This document shows, one piece after another, positions 42,117 to 51,336 of a DNA stretch of 64,000 bases; positions within the stretch are counted from its first letter, which is position 1, and each line of letters opens with the position of its first letter. The notes below the pieces were generated by a model. That model made no database searches. It worked only from the letters and a program-made list of their open reading frames with translations, and was not told where the DNA came from. A program made the translations under genes and the position numbers. Source of the stretch: Flavobacteriales bacterium (GTDB lineage Bacteria; Bacteroidota; Bacteroidia; Flavobacteriales_C; GCA-002722245); the NCBI GenBank assembly GCA_023251095.1, contig JAHEZL010000008.1:80360-144359 (forward strand), written 5' to 3'.

Positions 42117-43230
42117 GTTACATGTAGTTTCGTTTGCAGTGCCCTATCCTCCGGATTATGGCGGAATCATTGATGTTTTTTACAAAATAAAAAATCTGAG
42201 TCACTTGGGTGTTTCTATTGTGCTGCATGTATTTCAATACGACGGAAGAGAATCGGATGAGCTGAATAAGTACTGTGAAAAAGTGATTTATTATCCGCGC
42301 AGTCGTAAATTTTCCGATCAATTGTCGACTTTACCTTTCATCGTTAAATCCCGAACCGATCACAATTTATTGGCTAATTTATTGAAAGACGATGCGCCTA
42401 TTTTGTTTGAAGGATTGCATACCACTTGTTTCATAGATCATCCTGCTTTAGCCGGTAGAAAGCGCTATATCCGCATGCACAATATAGAAAGCGATTATTA
42501 TTATCATTTGTACAAAGCGGAAAAAAGCTGGACGAAGAAGCTGTTTTTTTATCTGGAATCTTTGAAGCTGGCGCGCTATGAAAAAGCCGTTTTAGGAAAA
42601 GCCAATGGCATATTTACTGTTTCCGAAAAAGATACGCAGCAGTTGCAGAGCTACGGAAACACCTTGTTTGTAGGGGCTTTTCATTCTTTTGAAAAAGTAA
42701 GTTCTGCTGAAGGAAAAAGTAATTTTGCTTTGTATCACGGGAAACTGGATGTGGCCGAAAACAATGAAGCGGCTTTGTTTTTGGTGAATGAAGTTTTTAC
42801 AAAAACCGAGTATCCTTTGCTGATAGTGGGTTCAAATCCTTCCAAAGAGTTGATGAATGCAGCTGAAAAAAGAAAAAATATAGAAGTCCGTACAGGATTG
42901 CCGACTGCTGAAATTCATCGTTTATTGGCAGAAGCCCAAATGAATGCGTTGCCCACTTTTCAATCTACCGGCGTTAAATTAAAATTATTGTCGGCTTTGT
43001 ATTCCGGTAGATTTTGCCTCGTAAACGAAGCCATGGTAAAAGGAACAGGCTTGGCAGAGTATTGCGTTTTGGCTGAAAAACCTGAAGAATGGGTAAAGGA
43101 AATCGACAGATTAAAAAACACGTCGTTTAGCGCTCAGGAAATAGAGAAAAGAGAAAAACTGATCTCCGGGCAATATTCCAATAAGATAAACGCGGCGAAA
43201 CTTTACGCGTTTATTTTTCCTTCTTCGTGA
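42100..43230 (+). CDS. Glycosyltransferase family 4-like protein (second)
   Basis: Start chosen at the ATG of MSLKPKLHVVSFAVPYPPDY (42100); a TTG six codons earlier is possible. About 376 residues, GT-B fold with YPPDYGGIIDVFYKIKNLSHLG as acceptor-side loop and FALYHGKLDVAENNEAALFL, LIVGSNPSKEL, TFQSTGVKLKLLSALYSGRF on the donor side. It forms an operon with the preceding gene. Its 3' end overlaps the 3' end of ftsE by 28 bp in convergent orientation. Confidence 0.85.
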   Translation: MSLKPKLHVVSFAVPYPPDYGGIIDVFYKIKNLSHLGVSIVLHVFQYDGRESDELNKYCEKVIYYPRSRKFSDQLSTLPFIVKSRTDHNLLANLLKDDAPILFEGLHTTCFIDHPALAGRKRYIRMHNIESDYYYHLYKAEKSWTKKLFFYLESLKLARYEKAVLGKANGIFTVSEKDTQQLQSYGNTLFVGAFHSFEKVSSAEGKSNFALYHGKLDVAENNEAALFLVNEVFTKTEYPLLIVGSNPSKELMNAAEKRKNIEVRTGLPTAEIHRLLAEAQMNALPTFQSTGVKLKLLSALYSGRFCLVNEAMVKGTGLAEYCVLAEKPEEWVKEIDRLKNTSFSAQEIEKREKLISGQYSNKINAAKLYAFIFPSS

Positions 43231-43883
43231 ATTTTCTGACCTTCAAATCGTATGGTTCTTCCCGGGTAATTTTTAATCAGATTGTGATCGTGTGTTGCCA
43301 TCACCACAGTGGTGCCTTCTTTATTGATATTGAAAAGCAATTTTAAAATTCCTTCCGAAGTTTCCGGATCCAGATTTCCTGTAGGTTCATCGGCCAAAAT
43401 TATTTTCGGACGGTTCAATAAGGCTCTGGCGATGGAAACCCTTTGTTGCTCTCCACCCGAGAGTTGATGCGGATATTTGTTGTCGTGGCCGCTGAGGTTA
43501 ACCTCCCACAATACTTCTTTGATACGGGTTTCTATTTCGTTTTTTTCTGTCCAACCGGTAGCGGTTAAAACAAAAAGAAGATTGTCTCTGATGGTTCTGT
43601 CGTTGAGCAATTGAAAATCCTGAAATACTATTCCAAGCTGACGGCGCAGCAAAGGCACATTTTTATGTTTTATTTTTTTGAGATTAAAACCTAAAATTTC
43701 AGCATCGCCTTCTTTGGGTTCCAATTCGGCGTAAAGCATTTTTAAGATGCTGCTTTTACCGCTTCCTGTTTTACCGATGAGGTAAACGAATTCACCTTCA
43801 TGGATAGATAAGGAAACATCATCCAACACTTCCTGTTCGCGTTGAAAAAGATGAATTTTTTTTATGGATATTAATTCTTTCAA
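43203..43883 (-). CDS. ftsE: FtsE-type ABC ATPase
   Basis: 226 residues with Walker [11 protein letters not shown] loop FQDFQLL, signature LSGGEQQR, Walker [13 protein letters not shown] and H loop ATHDH. The FQ-DF-LL spacing and the short length are those of FtsE, which with FtsX drives periplasmic peptidoglycan hydrolases at division. FtsX is not adjacent. Oddly it is the last gene of a dlt-like operon, its start overlapping the SGNH gene stop by 4 nt; it might instead serve that system. Confidence 0.85.
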   Translation of the reverse strand: MKELISIKKIHLFQREQEVLDDVSLSIHEGEFVYLIGKTGSGKSSILKMLYAELEPKEGDAEILGFNLKKIKHKNVPLLRRQLGIVFQDFQLLNDRTIRDNLLFVLTATGWTEKNEIETRIKEVLWEVNLSGHDNKYPHQLSGGEQQRVSIARALLNRPKIILADEPTGNLDPETSEGILKLLFNINKEGTTVVMATHDHNLIKNYPGRTIRFEGQKIHEEGKINA

Positions 43884-44770
43884 TGTGATAAAATTAAATG
43901 GTTTAATTCTTTGCTGAATAGTTTTGAAGATTCCTGATTCAAATGATTTCCGTCAATATAAGCGTATTTTAAAGCGAAGGTACTACAATCGAAATAAGGA
44001 ATTTCTTGTGTGGTGCTAATTTCATTCAATATTTTATTGAGGTTTGGAAACCCTTTGTTTTCAGCGTCAATGATGGGTTGCCAGGCAGGGATTCTGACTA
44101 AAATAACTTTCCCGTGTTTTTTTAAAAGGTCAATTGTTTTTTTCAGCCATTCTACTTTTTCGTCGGAAATTTTACAATGACTAATTTCTTTTTTTATGGC
44201 AATCAATTTCTCGTTTGCTCTTTCTGTTGTTTTTGCCGGACTGTCATTCAATATTATTTCCAGGCGACCGTCTTTGTGCGGCAAACAGTTTGGGTTGCCT
44301 TCATTGTTTCTTAAAATCAGGGTGTAAAAAGGATTTACATTTCTATACAGGTATTCGTAATTCGGATCTCCGTGAAAAATGTATTGCTGACTTAAAAGAT
44401 GGCTCGGAGTTTTTTCATTTTCATTTTCCGAAATCGCCAGGGGATCAATTTCTAAAATGAATATTCCGTTTTTTGTGGAAGGATCTAATTTCATTTCAAT
44501 CGCTCTGTAGTACTCTTTGTTGTAGGGAGAATTGTACGAGGTAAAGGCATAATTCAGCATAGGAGAATCGAAGTGTGTGTCCTGCATTACTATTTCAGGA
44601 ATAAGTCCTTGAGAAGCTCTTGACGTACCAATAATCAGTGATTTGCCTTCGCCTGTGATTTTGCTGTAGTGAAAATCAATAAACCCATTGTCATATTTAT
44701 CTGCAGTAATAACAACAGCTATTATTGCAGGAAGCGCAAAGAGTAATATTTTGGCAAATATTTTAATCAT
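43880..44770 (-). CDS. SGNH-type (DltD-like) membrane-anchored protein
   Basis: 296 residues. One N-terminal membrane helix (about 5-22) then an exported domain with an SGNH-like block I, IIGTSRASQG (about 47-56), and a C-terminal DGNHLNQES (about 273), the expected Asp-x-x-His catalytic pair. DltD and AlgX/PatB proteins have this plan and work with an MBOAT partner. The gene overlaps the MBOAT stop by 1 nt. I infer it finishes acyl or aminoacyl transfer to a surface polymer; sequence similarity to DltD itself is weak. Confidence 0.72.
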   Translation of the reverse strand: MIKIFAKILLFALPAIIAVVITADKYDNGFIDFHYSKITGEGKSLIIGTSRASQGLIPEIVMQDTHFDSPMLNYAFTSYNSPYNKEYYRAIEMKLDPSTKNGIFILEIDPLAISENENEKTPSHLLSQQYIFHGDPNYEYLYRNVNPFYTLILRNNEGNPNCLPHKDGRLEIILNDSPAKTTERANEKLIAIKKEISHCKISDEKVEWLKKTIDLLKKHGKVILVRIPAWQPIIDAENKGFPNLNKILNEISTTQEIPYFDCSTFALKYAYIDGNHLNQESSKLFSKELNHLILSH

Positions 44771-46212
44771 TAAAATTGGGCATAAACAAATTCATTGGAT
44801 TTAATCACTCCAAAATATACAACAATTAATATCATTAAGGCATAAGCGCTCCAGCGAACGAAAGAAGGTAATTTCAAGTGGAAAGACAGGTAATTGTCGG
44901 TTTTTGATTGCCAGTATTCCATTCCTAAGAGCGCAAAAACAAAAACAAAAGACAAGAGAAACTCAATTTTATAATCTCCGAATAAATATAAGCCAAACTG
45001 ACTGATGTTTATTTTGGTAAAGGATTCAATAATATAAAATGCTTCGGAGAGGGTATCAGATTTGAAAATAATTAAAGTGAAAAGAAAAAAATGAAAAGTG
45101 ATGGCAATGCTCACATATTTGTAAAACAGGGAGGGAAGTGTGCTTTTCATTTTTGCCCTGAAAGGACTTAAAAAATATTCCGCCGTGAGCCCTATAGCAT
45201 GCAGCACTCCGTAAATTATAAAAGTTAAAGCAGCCCCATGCCATAATCCGCTAAAGGTAAGTGTTGCAAAAATGGCTAAAATAATTCCCCATTGTTTCCA
45301 GTTTCTGTAATTGAACGACAAGGGATTATAGATGTATTCATAGCACCAGGTGTAAAGTGAGATGTGCCATCTTTTCCAAAATTCAGTGAGGTTTTGACTG
45401 ATGAAAGGACGGTTGAAATTGCGTATTAAGTTGAAGCCGAAAATTCGGGCTGCACCCACCGCCATGTCGGTATAGCCTGAGAAATCGGTGTACACCATAA
45501 ATACTAAAAAGTAGCAAGCGATAATGCTTTGTAATCCGCTGTACTGTTCCGGAGAAGAAAACACCATATCTACAAATACCGAAAGGCGATCGGCAATACA
45601 TACTTTTTTAAATAATCCCCAGGCAATTAACTTGATACCGCTGGTGATTCTGTTATAGTCGAAGTTTTGTTCTTTATGTAATTGAGGCAATAAGTTTTGC
45701 GATTGTTCAATGGGACCGGCGATCAGTTTCGGAAAAAATAATATGTATAAACTGTATATGCCCAGCTTTCTTTCGGCTTTTGATACACCGTAGTATACAT
45801 CCAGTGAGTAACCAATAATCTGGAAGGTGTAAAAGGAAAGTCCGATGGGCAATCCGATTTTAATAAGCAGGGGCGAAACAGCAATACCCATTGATGCAAA
45901 TAACTCGGTACCCGATTCTGCAAAGAAATTATAATATTTAAAAACCGCGAGAATTAAAGCACTCGACCAGATAGCCAGATGCAGAAATAATTTTTTCTTT
46001 GATTCGTCGGCTGTTTCTTCGGATTTAATGGCGAGAAAGAAACTCGTGAAAATGGAAAAGGCAATCAATACCAGAAATTTAATATCGAAGGTGCAGTAAA
46101 AGTAAACGCTTGCTGCGAGTAATAATTTCCAGCGTTGTTTTGCCGGAAGCAAAAAGTATAATACAAACACTACGGAAATGAAAAACAAGTAGTGTATTGA
46201 GTTAAATACCAT
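44770..46212 (-). CDS. MBOAT acyltransferase (DltB/AlgI-like)
   Basis: 480 residues with about eleven membrane helices. MBOAT hallmarks: AGPIEQSQNLLPQL, FWKRWHISLYTWCYEYIYNPL (the conserved WHxSL region) and the catalytic His in FSGLWHGAALTFIIYG. It moves an activated acyl or aminoacyl group across the membrane from a carrier protein. Its ACP neighbour (15 nt upstream) would be the donor. Confidence 0.9.
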   Translation of the reverse strand: MVFNSIHYLFFISVVFVLYFLLPAKQRWKLLLAASVYFYCTFDIKFLVLIAFSIFTSFFLAIKSEETADESKKKLFLHLAIWSSALILAVFKYYNFFAESGTELFASMGIAVSPLLIKIGLPIGLSFYTFQIIGYSLDVYYGVSKAERKLGIYSLYILFFPKLIAGPIEQSQNLLPQLHKEQNFDYNRITSGIKLIAWGLFKKVCIADRLSVFVDMVFSSPEQYSGLQSIIACYFLVFMVYTDFSGYTDMAVGAARIFGFNLIRNFNRPFISQNLTEFWKRWHISLYTWCYEYIYNPLSFNYRNWKQWGIILAIFATLTFSGLWHGAALTFIIYGVLHAIGLTAEYFLSPFRAKMKSTLPSLFYKYVSIAITFHFFLFTLIIFKSDTLSEAFYIIESFTKINISQFGLYLFGDYKIEFLLSFVFVFALLGMEYWQSKTDNYLSFHLKLPSFVRWSAYALMILIVVYFGVIKSNEFVYAQF

Positions 46213-46227
46213 TTTGAGGTTTAAGTG

Positions 46228-46467
46228 TTATTGAGCTGTTTTTTTTTCAATGACTTTCATTAGGTCACCTACATTTTTAAGATTCATCACATCACGGAAA
46301 TGGAATTTGAATGCAAATTCTTTCTCAACCTCTCCAATGAAAATGATGTTGGTCATGGAAGTCCATTTCTCTACGTCCTTTGCTGTTAGTTCCGGTGTTG
46401 CTACAATGTTTTCGTTTTCAAATACATTTCGCATTATGGCGGTTAATCTTTTTGTAATGTCTTCCAT
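46228..46467 (-). CDS. Acyl/aminoacyl carrier protein (DltC-like)
   Basis: 79 residues, four-helix carrier fold. The phosphopantetheine Ser is at about 37 in DVEKWTSMTNIIFI (WTSM in place of the common DSL), and the C-terminal helix is NVGDLMKVIEKK. It lies between the adenylation enzyme (12 nt) and the MBOAT gene (15 nt), which indicates a carrier dedicated to this pathway and not fatty acid synthesis. Confidence 0.88.
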   Translation of the reverse strand: MEDITKRLTAIMRNVFENENIVATPELTAKDVEKWTSMTNIIFIGEVEKEFAFKFHFRDVMNLKNVGDLMKVIEKKTAQ

Positions 46468-46479
46468 GAGGTAAAAATA

Positions 46480-48012
46480 TTAATTCTCCTGATATAATGC
46501 TGTAAGTTTATTTCTATCGGTTTTTCCACTTAAGCTGAGCGGAAGCTGAGGGGTTGAAAATATTTTTTCGGGTATCATGTAGGGAGGCAGATTTTCTTTA
46601 AGGTATTTCACCAAATCGTTTTCGGTTTGAGTGAAGTTCTCAATGGTCATGTATATTGAAGTGGAGCCGGCTTTGTTTTTCACGGTAAAGGCAGCCAGAT
46701 TGTTGCCTCCGCAGAATTTTTTAGCATGAAATTCAATTTCACCCAGCTCTACACGATATCCGTTGATTTTTATTTGGTGATCAATGCGTCCGCAATACAG
46801 TAAATTCCCTTTTTCATTTTCAAAACATAAATCGCCGGTGCGGTAGGCCTGACCTTTATAGTTTTTGTGTTCAATTTGTATGAAGGAATTTTTGCTTTTT
46901 ATTTCGTCGTTCCAGTAATGTGTGGTGGTTTGCGGGCCATAAATACAAAGTTCTCCTTTGTCTCCTTGCGGAACTTCTTTCAGATTTTCATCTAAAATTA
47001 CACAGCCCATTTCTTTTAATGCTTTTCCGATACCGATCACTCCGTTGAAAGCTTCGCTGGTGGCTTCTTCCCAAAAGTATTCGGTCATAAATACTGTAGC
47101 TTCTGTCGGACCGTAAGTGTTTATTATTTTTCCGTTTGGAGTACATTTGAGCCATCCTGCAGCCGATTTTTCATATAAAGCCTCTCCGCAAAACAGCGAC
47201 CATTTCATATCGGGCAAAGAAATCTGATCGTAATAAGGTTGCAGATAGTTGATCACTGAAGGCACCATGTATGCCACGGTAATCTGATGATCTAATAAAA
47301 TTTTCAATACTTCCATGTACATGATTCCTTCCTGCGGAACGATGTACACACAAGCTCCGGCACAAAAAGGAAATAAAGTCGGCAACACAGAAAAATCGAA
47401 AGTGAGCTCAAACATTTGAATGAAGCGGTCTTCTTTGGTGATATTGTATTTTGGTTCCAGCAGATGCACTTTTGCCAGCGCCATCACGTTTTTATGACGG
47501 ATGGGAACACCTTTCGGTTTCCCGGTACTTCCCGAAGTAAAAAGCAAATAGATATAATCTTCACCTTCTATTTTGTTGTAGCTGTAATCCAAAGCACCGT
47601 CGGTAATGGTATTGGTGCAAATGAAATGAACTTTCCCTTTCAGCTTTATTTTCAGTTCTTCTATGGTTTCACTTTCTTCGGCATACAACAGGATTTTTAT
47701 TCCTGCGTCTTCAGTGATACCGATGATTCTGTCGGAAGGATGTTTTTTATTAATGGGTACATAAGCCGATCCCAGTGACATGATGGCCCATATGGAGGCG
47801 TAGGTATTAACATGTTCATTGGTGTAAATACCTATTAATTTTGAGTCGACTCCCGATTGAACAATTTGTTTTTTAATTCCTGAAACAATACTTAAAAATT
47901 GGGAATAGGAATAAGCGGTGTCATTGATAAAAATGGCATTGCGCTCGGAATGCCTTTTACAACTATCAATAAACAGCTGATAAATCGTTTGAACAGAAGG
48001 ATCTAAAATCAT
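46480..48012 (-). CDS. Adenylation enzyme (DltA-like amino-acid or acyl activating)
   Basis: 510 residues of the stand-alone A-domain type. Core motifs: A3 LLFTSGSTGKPKGVPI (about 156), A5 NTYGPTEATVF, A7 YRTGDL, A8 GRIDHQIKINGYRVELGEIE, and the A10 Lys in LPLSLSGKTDRNKL. Length and motif form resemble D-alanine:carrier ligase DltA. The substrate cannot be read from sequence; D-Ala, Gly or a small acyl acid are candidates. First gene of a five-gene minus-strand operon (adenylation, carrier, MBOAT, SGNH, ftsE). Confidence 0.87.
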   Translation of the reverse strand: MILDPSVQTIYQLFIDSCKRHSERNAIFINDTAYSYSQFLSIVSGIKKQIVQSGVDSKLIGIYTNEHVNTYASIWAIMSLGSAYVPINKKHPSDRIIGITEDAGIKILLYAEESETIEELKIKLKGKVHFICTNTITDGALDYSYNKIEGEDYIYLLFTSGSTGKPKGVPIRHKNVMALAKVHLLEPKYNITKEDRFIQMFELTFDFSVLPTLFPFCAGACVYIVPQEGIMYMEVLKILLDHQITVAYMVPSVINYLQPYYDQISLPDMKWSLFCGEALYEKSAAGWLKCTPNGKIINTYGPTEATVFMTEYFWEEATSEAFNGVIGIGKALKEMGCVILDENLKEVPQGDKGELCIYGPQTTTHYWNDEIKSKNSFIQIEHKNYKGQAYRTGDLCFENEKGNLLYCGRIDHQIKINGYRVELGEIEFHAKKFCGGNNLAAFTVKNKAGSTSIYMTIENFTQTENDLVKYLKENLPPYMIPEKIFSTPQLPLSLSGKTDRNKLTALYQEN

Positions 48013-48029
48013 AGGATGCTTAATGCAAA

Positions 48030-48037
48030 CAAATATA
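48030..48037 (-). promoter_or_regulatory. -7 box TATATTTG of the dlt-like operon
   Basis: Exact TAnnTTTG match ending 18 nt before the ATG. No TTG is found at the -33 distance, so the promoter may be weak or activated. Confidence 0.45.
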
Positions 48038-48183
48038 AAATATTAATTATTTATTGGTGATTGGAAAGATACGATTTATGTGAATTCTGCCGTTTGAACA
48101 TCAGGTAGTTGATAATTATTGATTCTCATTCATTATTCCGGCTCTTGCTTTGAATACATTTATCTTGATTAAAAGTATCTCAG

Positions 48184-51100
48184 ATGAACATTCGCTTATT
48201 ATTGTCCTTCCTTATTTTCCAGTTGTTTTTCACAACTTCTTTTTCACAAAAAACAGCTGTTTATACCAACATTGATGCGGGTTATAAAAAGGCAATGGAT
48301 TTTTACGAAAAGGGCAAGTACAGTACTTCTCAAAGAGAATTCCAAAAAGTATTGGCCGCAATAAAGGATCCCAATTCAGAGTTGAAAATGAATTCGGAGT
48401 TTTATTCTGCCATGTGTGCTTTCAAGCTTTTTAATAAGGATGCCGAGGATCTTTTCCTCACTTTTATGGAACACAATGCGCAAAGTCCGAAAATAAAACA
48501 AGCGCGTTACTGTTTGGGAATTTACAATTACCGTCAGCAAAACTGGCCTAAAACAATTCAATGGTTTGAGCAGGTAAATGTGCATGATTTGAGTGCAACG
48601 GAACTTCCTGAATACAATTTCAAAATAGGCTACGCCTATCTTCAGAAAGGGGATTCAACCAAGGCGCAAACACAATTTTTTATAGTGAAAGATGTGGAGT
48701 CGGATTATAAAATCCCGGCTATATTTTACTACTCTCACCTGGAATACAAAAACGGAAATTATGAAACGGCTTTAAAAGGTTTTGAGCTCTTGAAAGGCGA
48801 TCGTGATTTCGGTTCTATCGTTCCTTATTACATCACCCAGATTTATTATCTGCAAAAAAAATATGAAGAGCTGGTGGCTTACGCTACTCCATTGCTCGAC
48901 AGTGCGAAACCAACGCGGGCTTTGGAAATCACCCGTTTGATAGGAGAGGGGCATTATGGTTTGAACCGTTACGAACAAGCTTTGCCTTATCTGAAAAAAT
49001 ATGTGGAAGAATCGGGCACTACTTCCATCACCGATATTTATCAGCTGGCTTTTACCAACTATAAAGTAAAAAATTATCAGGCGGCTATTCTGGGCTTTCA
49101 AAAAGCGGTGAATCGTGAAACATCATTGGGTCAGATGGCGCTTTATTACATTGGAGATTCATACATGCAAATCGGTAATAAGGAGTCGGCCAGAAGTGCT
49201 TTCCGCTTTGCTTCTAAATCGGATTTTGATCCTGTGATCAGTGAAATATCCACTTTCAATTATGCCAAGTTATCTTATGAATTGTCGATAGATCCTTATC
49301 ATGAGGCCATTTATGCTTTGGAAGATTTTATCAAAAGATTTCCAAATTCCGAAAGATTGGATGACGCCAGAAAATATTTGCTGGAAGTTTATCTCACCAC
49401 CAAGGACTACAAACAGGCTTTGTCGGCCATTGAAAAAATTCAGAAGAAAGGTCCCGAATTGCAATATGCCTATCAGCGAATCGCTTATTTCCAGGCGATA
49501 GAGCGCTTTAATGATGAAAAAATGATGGTGCACGGAGAGGTGCAAAAAAGCAATTTCAATGAAGCTATTTATTATTTCAATAAATCGATGACTTATCCGG
49601 TTGACCCTAAAATCACTGCCGAATGCAATTACTGGAAGGGTGAGGCTTACTATCGTTTGGATAGCTTGCCAAAAGCTTTGCTGCATTATCAGAAATTTTT
49701 AGCATCGCCCGTTGCCAACGGATTGCCTGAAGCAAAAGATGTTTATTACAATATCGGTTACAGCTACTTTACCTTAGAAGATTATCAGAAAGCGGCTGAT
49801 GCTTTCCGTAAATTTATTTCTGAAAATGAGAGAGAGCGCAATAAAAAACTGAATGATGCTTACATTAAAACAGCCGATTGTTATTTGCTCACCAAAGGAT
49901 ACTTTACTGCCGCTGAGTTTTACAACAAAGCCATTGCTTTGGGATTGATAAAAACCGATTATGCATTGTATAATCTGGCAGTGGCTTATGGTTTACTTAA
50001 AAAACCAACGGATAAAGCAGATGCGCTGGCGACTTTGATTTACAAATATCCGCAATCGGTTTATGCCGATGATGCCGAGTATTTATTGGGCAACACTTAT
50101 TTTCAGGAAAGTAAGTTCGATAAGGCTATTGAGTATTTCAAAAAAGCCATTACGGATCATCCCGGAAATTCTGAGCTTGTGCAAAAATGTTATGTGCAAA
50201 TCGGATTGGTCTACAGAAGTCAGGGCAAGGGCAGTGAAGCGCTGGATAATTTCGAAAAAGCCATTCAGGCCAATCCAACTTCCTCTGAAGTTAAAATAGC
50301 CCTGGAGCAGCACAAATCAACTTCTGAAGAAATCGGGAATGCCGATCGCCATGAGCAGTTCCGTGCTTCCATCGGAGCGCCTGCTTTATCGAGTTATGAA
50401 TTGGATACTTTGAATTTCAATGCCGCAAAAGTTTTTTACGACAAGGAAGATTGTGCTTCGGCAATTAAAAAATTCGAAACTTATCTGGAGAAATTTCCGA
50501 ATGGTTTCTTCTCTATAGATGCTCATTTTTACAAGGCAGAATGTCAATACGACAAAGGATTGTATGACCTTGCGCTTCCTTCTTATGAATATGTAGTGAG
50601 CAAACCTAAAGGTGATAATACGGAAGAGGCGTATTACAAAGCTGCAGTGATTTACCAAAAACAAAAAAACAGCGCGGAAGTCATCAAGCATTTCGTTGCC
50701 CTGGAAGAAATTGCCGAAGATCCTTCTAATATTTATGACGCTCAGGTGGCATTGATGCGGGAATATACTGCTGCGGAAAACCGCGACAAATCTATTGAAT
50801 ACGCGGGTAAGGTTTTGAAAAATGAAAGTTCAACCGACAATATCAAACAGGAAGCAAACCTTATTCTGGCCCGAAATTATTTGTCGCTGTTTGATTGGGA
50901 GCAAGCCCGTTCTTATTACACTTCGGTAAGTGCCGGCACTGAAAACGAAATGGCTGTGGAGGCGAAATATTCTTTGGCTTATATACTTTACGTTCAACAG
51001 AAATACGATGAGTCGATTAAAGACGTGTACGCCTTCATCAAGAAATTTTCCAGCTATAAAAAATGGGTGACAAAAGGGATGTTATTACTAGCCGATAACT

Positions 51101-51336
51101 TCATCGCAAAGGGCGATTTGTTCCAGGCCAAATATCTGTTGAATACAGTGATTGACAATTACAAAGGAGAAGATTTAAAACAACAGGCCCTTGAGAAATT
51201 AAAATCGTTGGAGAAATCGGAAGCACCTGCAGAATCAGCTAAACCCGAACAGGACATCATCATTGATTTCGGAACGAAAGCAGAAAATAATGGGACCACA
51301 CAACCAAAAGAGACTAAGAATGAAGACAATAAATAA
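48184..51336 (+). CDS. Exported tetratricopeptide-repeat protein
   Basis: 1050 residues. Signal peptide MNIRLLLSFLIFQLFFTTSFS. The whole mature part is TPR or Sel1-like helical repeats (A.DDAEYLLGNTYFQ.SKFDKAIEYFKKAI), some twenty or more units. It ends with a Lys/Glu-rich tail. In Bacteroidota such long TPR proteins sit next to outer-membrane barrels and act as periplasmic scaffolds. The downstream barrel gene overlaps it by 17 nt, supporting a joint role. Confidence 0.85.
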   Translation: MNIRLLLSFLIFQLFFTTSFSQKTAVYTNIDAGYKKAMDFYEKGKYSTSQREFQKVLAAIKDPNSELKMNSEFYSAMCAFKLFNKDAEDLFLTFMEHNAQSPKIKQARYCLGIYNYRQQNWPKTIQWFEQVNVHDLSATELPEYNFKIGYAYLQKGDSTKAQTQFFIVKDVESDYKIPAIFYYSHLEYKNGNYETALKGFELLKGDRDFGSIVPYYITQIYYLQKKYEELVAYATPLLDSAKPTRALEITRLIGEGHYGLNRYEQALPYLKKYVEESGTTSITDIYQLAFTNYKVKNYQAAILGFQKAVNRETSLGQMALYYIGDSYMQIGNKESARSAFRFASKSDFDPVISEISTFNYAKLSYELSIDPYHEAIYALEDFIKRFPNSERLDDARKYLLEVYLTTKDYKQALSAIEKIQKKGPELQYAYQRIAYFQAIERFNDEKMMVHGEVQKSNFNEAIYYFNKSMTYPVDPKITAECNYWKGEAYYRLDSLPKALLHYQKFLASPVANGLPEAKDVYYNIGYSYFTLEDYQKAADAFRKFISENERERNKKLNDAYIKTADCYLLTKGYFTAAEFYNKAIALGLIKTDYALYNLAVAYGLLKKPTDKADALATLIYKYPQSVYADDAEYLLGNTYFQESKFDKAIEYFKKAITDHPGNSELVQKCYVQIGLVYRSQGKGSEALDNFEKAIQANPTSSEVKIALEQHKSTSEEIGNADRHEQFRASIGAPALSSYELDTLNFNAAKVFYDKEDCASAIKKFETYLEKFPNGFFSIDAHFYKAECQYDKGLYDLALPSYEYVVSKPKGDNTEEAYYKAAVIYQKQKNSAEVIKHFVALEEIAEDPSNIYDAQVALMREYTAAENRDKSIEYAGKVLKNESSTDNIKQEANLILARNYLSLFDWEQARSYYTSVSAGTENEMAVEAKYSLAYILYVQQKYDESIKDVYAFIKKFSSYKKWVTKGMLLLADNFIAKGDLFQAKYLLNTVIDNYKGEDLKQQALEKLKSLEKSEAPAESAKPEQDIIIDFGTKAENNGTTQPKETKNEDNK

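Noticed and set aside
49270..49686. 138-codon minus-strand frame
   Set aside because: It lies inside the TPR protein gene on the other strand, with a Phe/Ile/Gln-rich composition typical of a reversed TPR coding sequence.
51263..51319. Upstream start for the beta-barrel gene
   Set aside because: The signal peptide begins at the ATG at 51320; the extension has no membrane or signal character.
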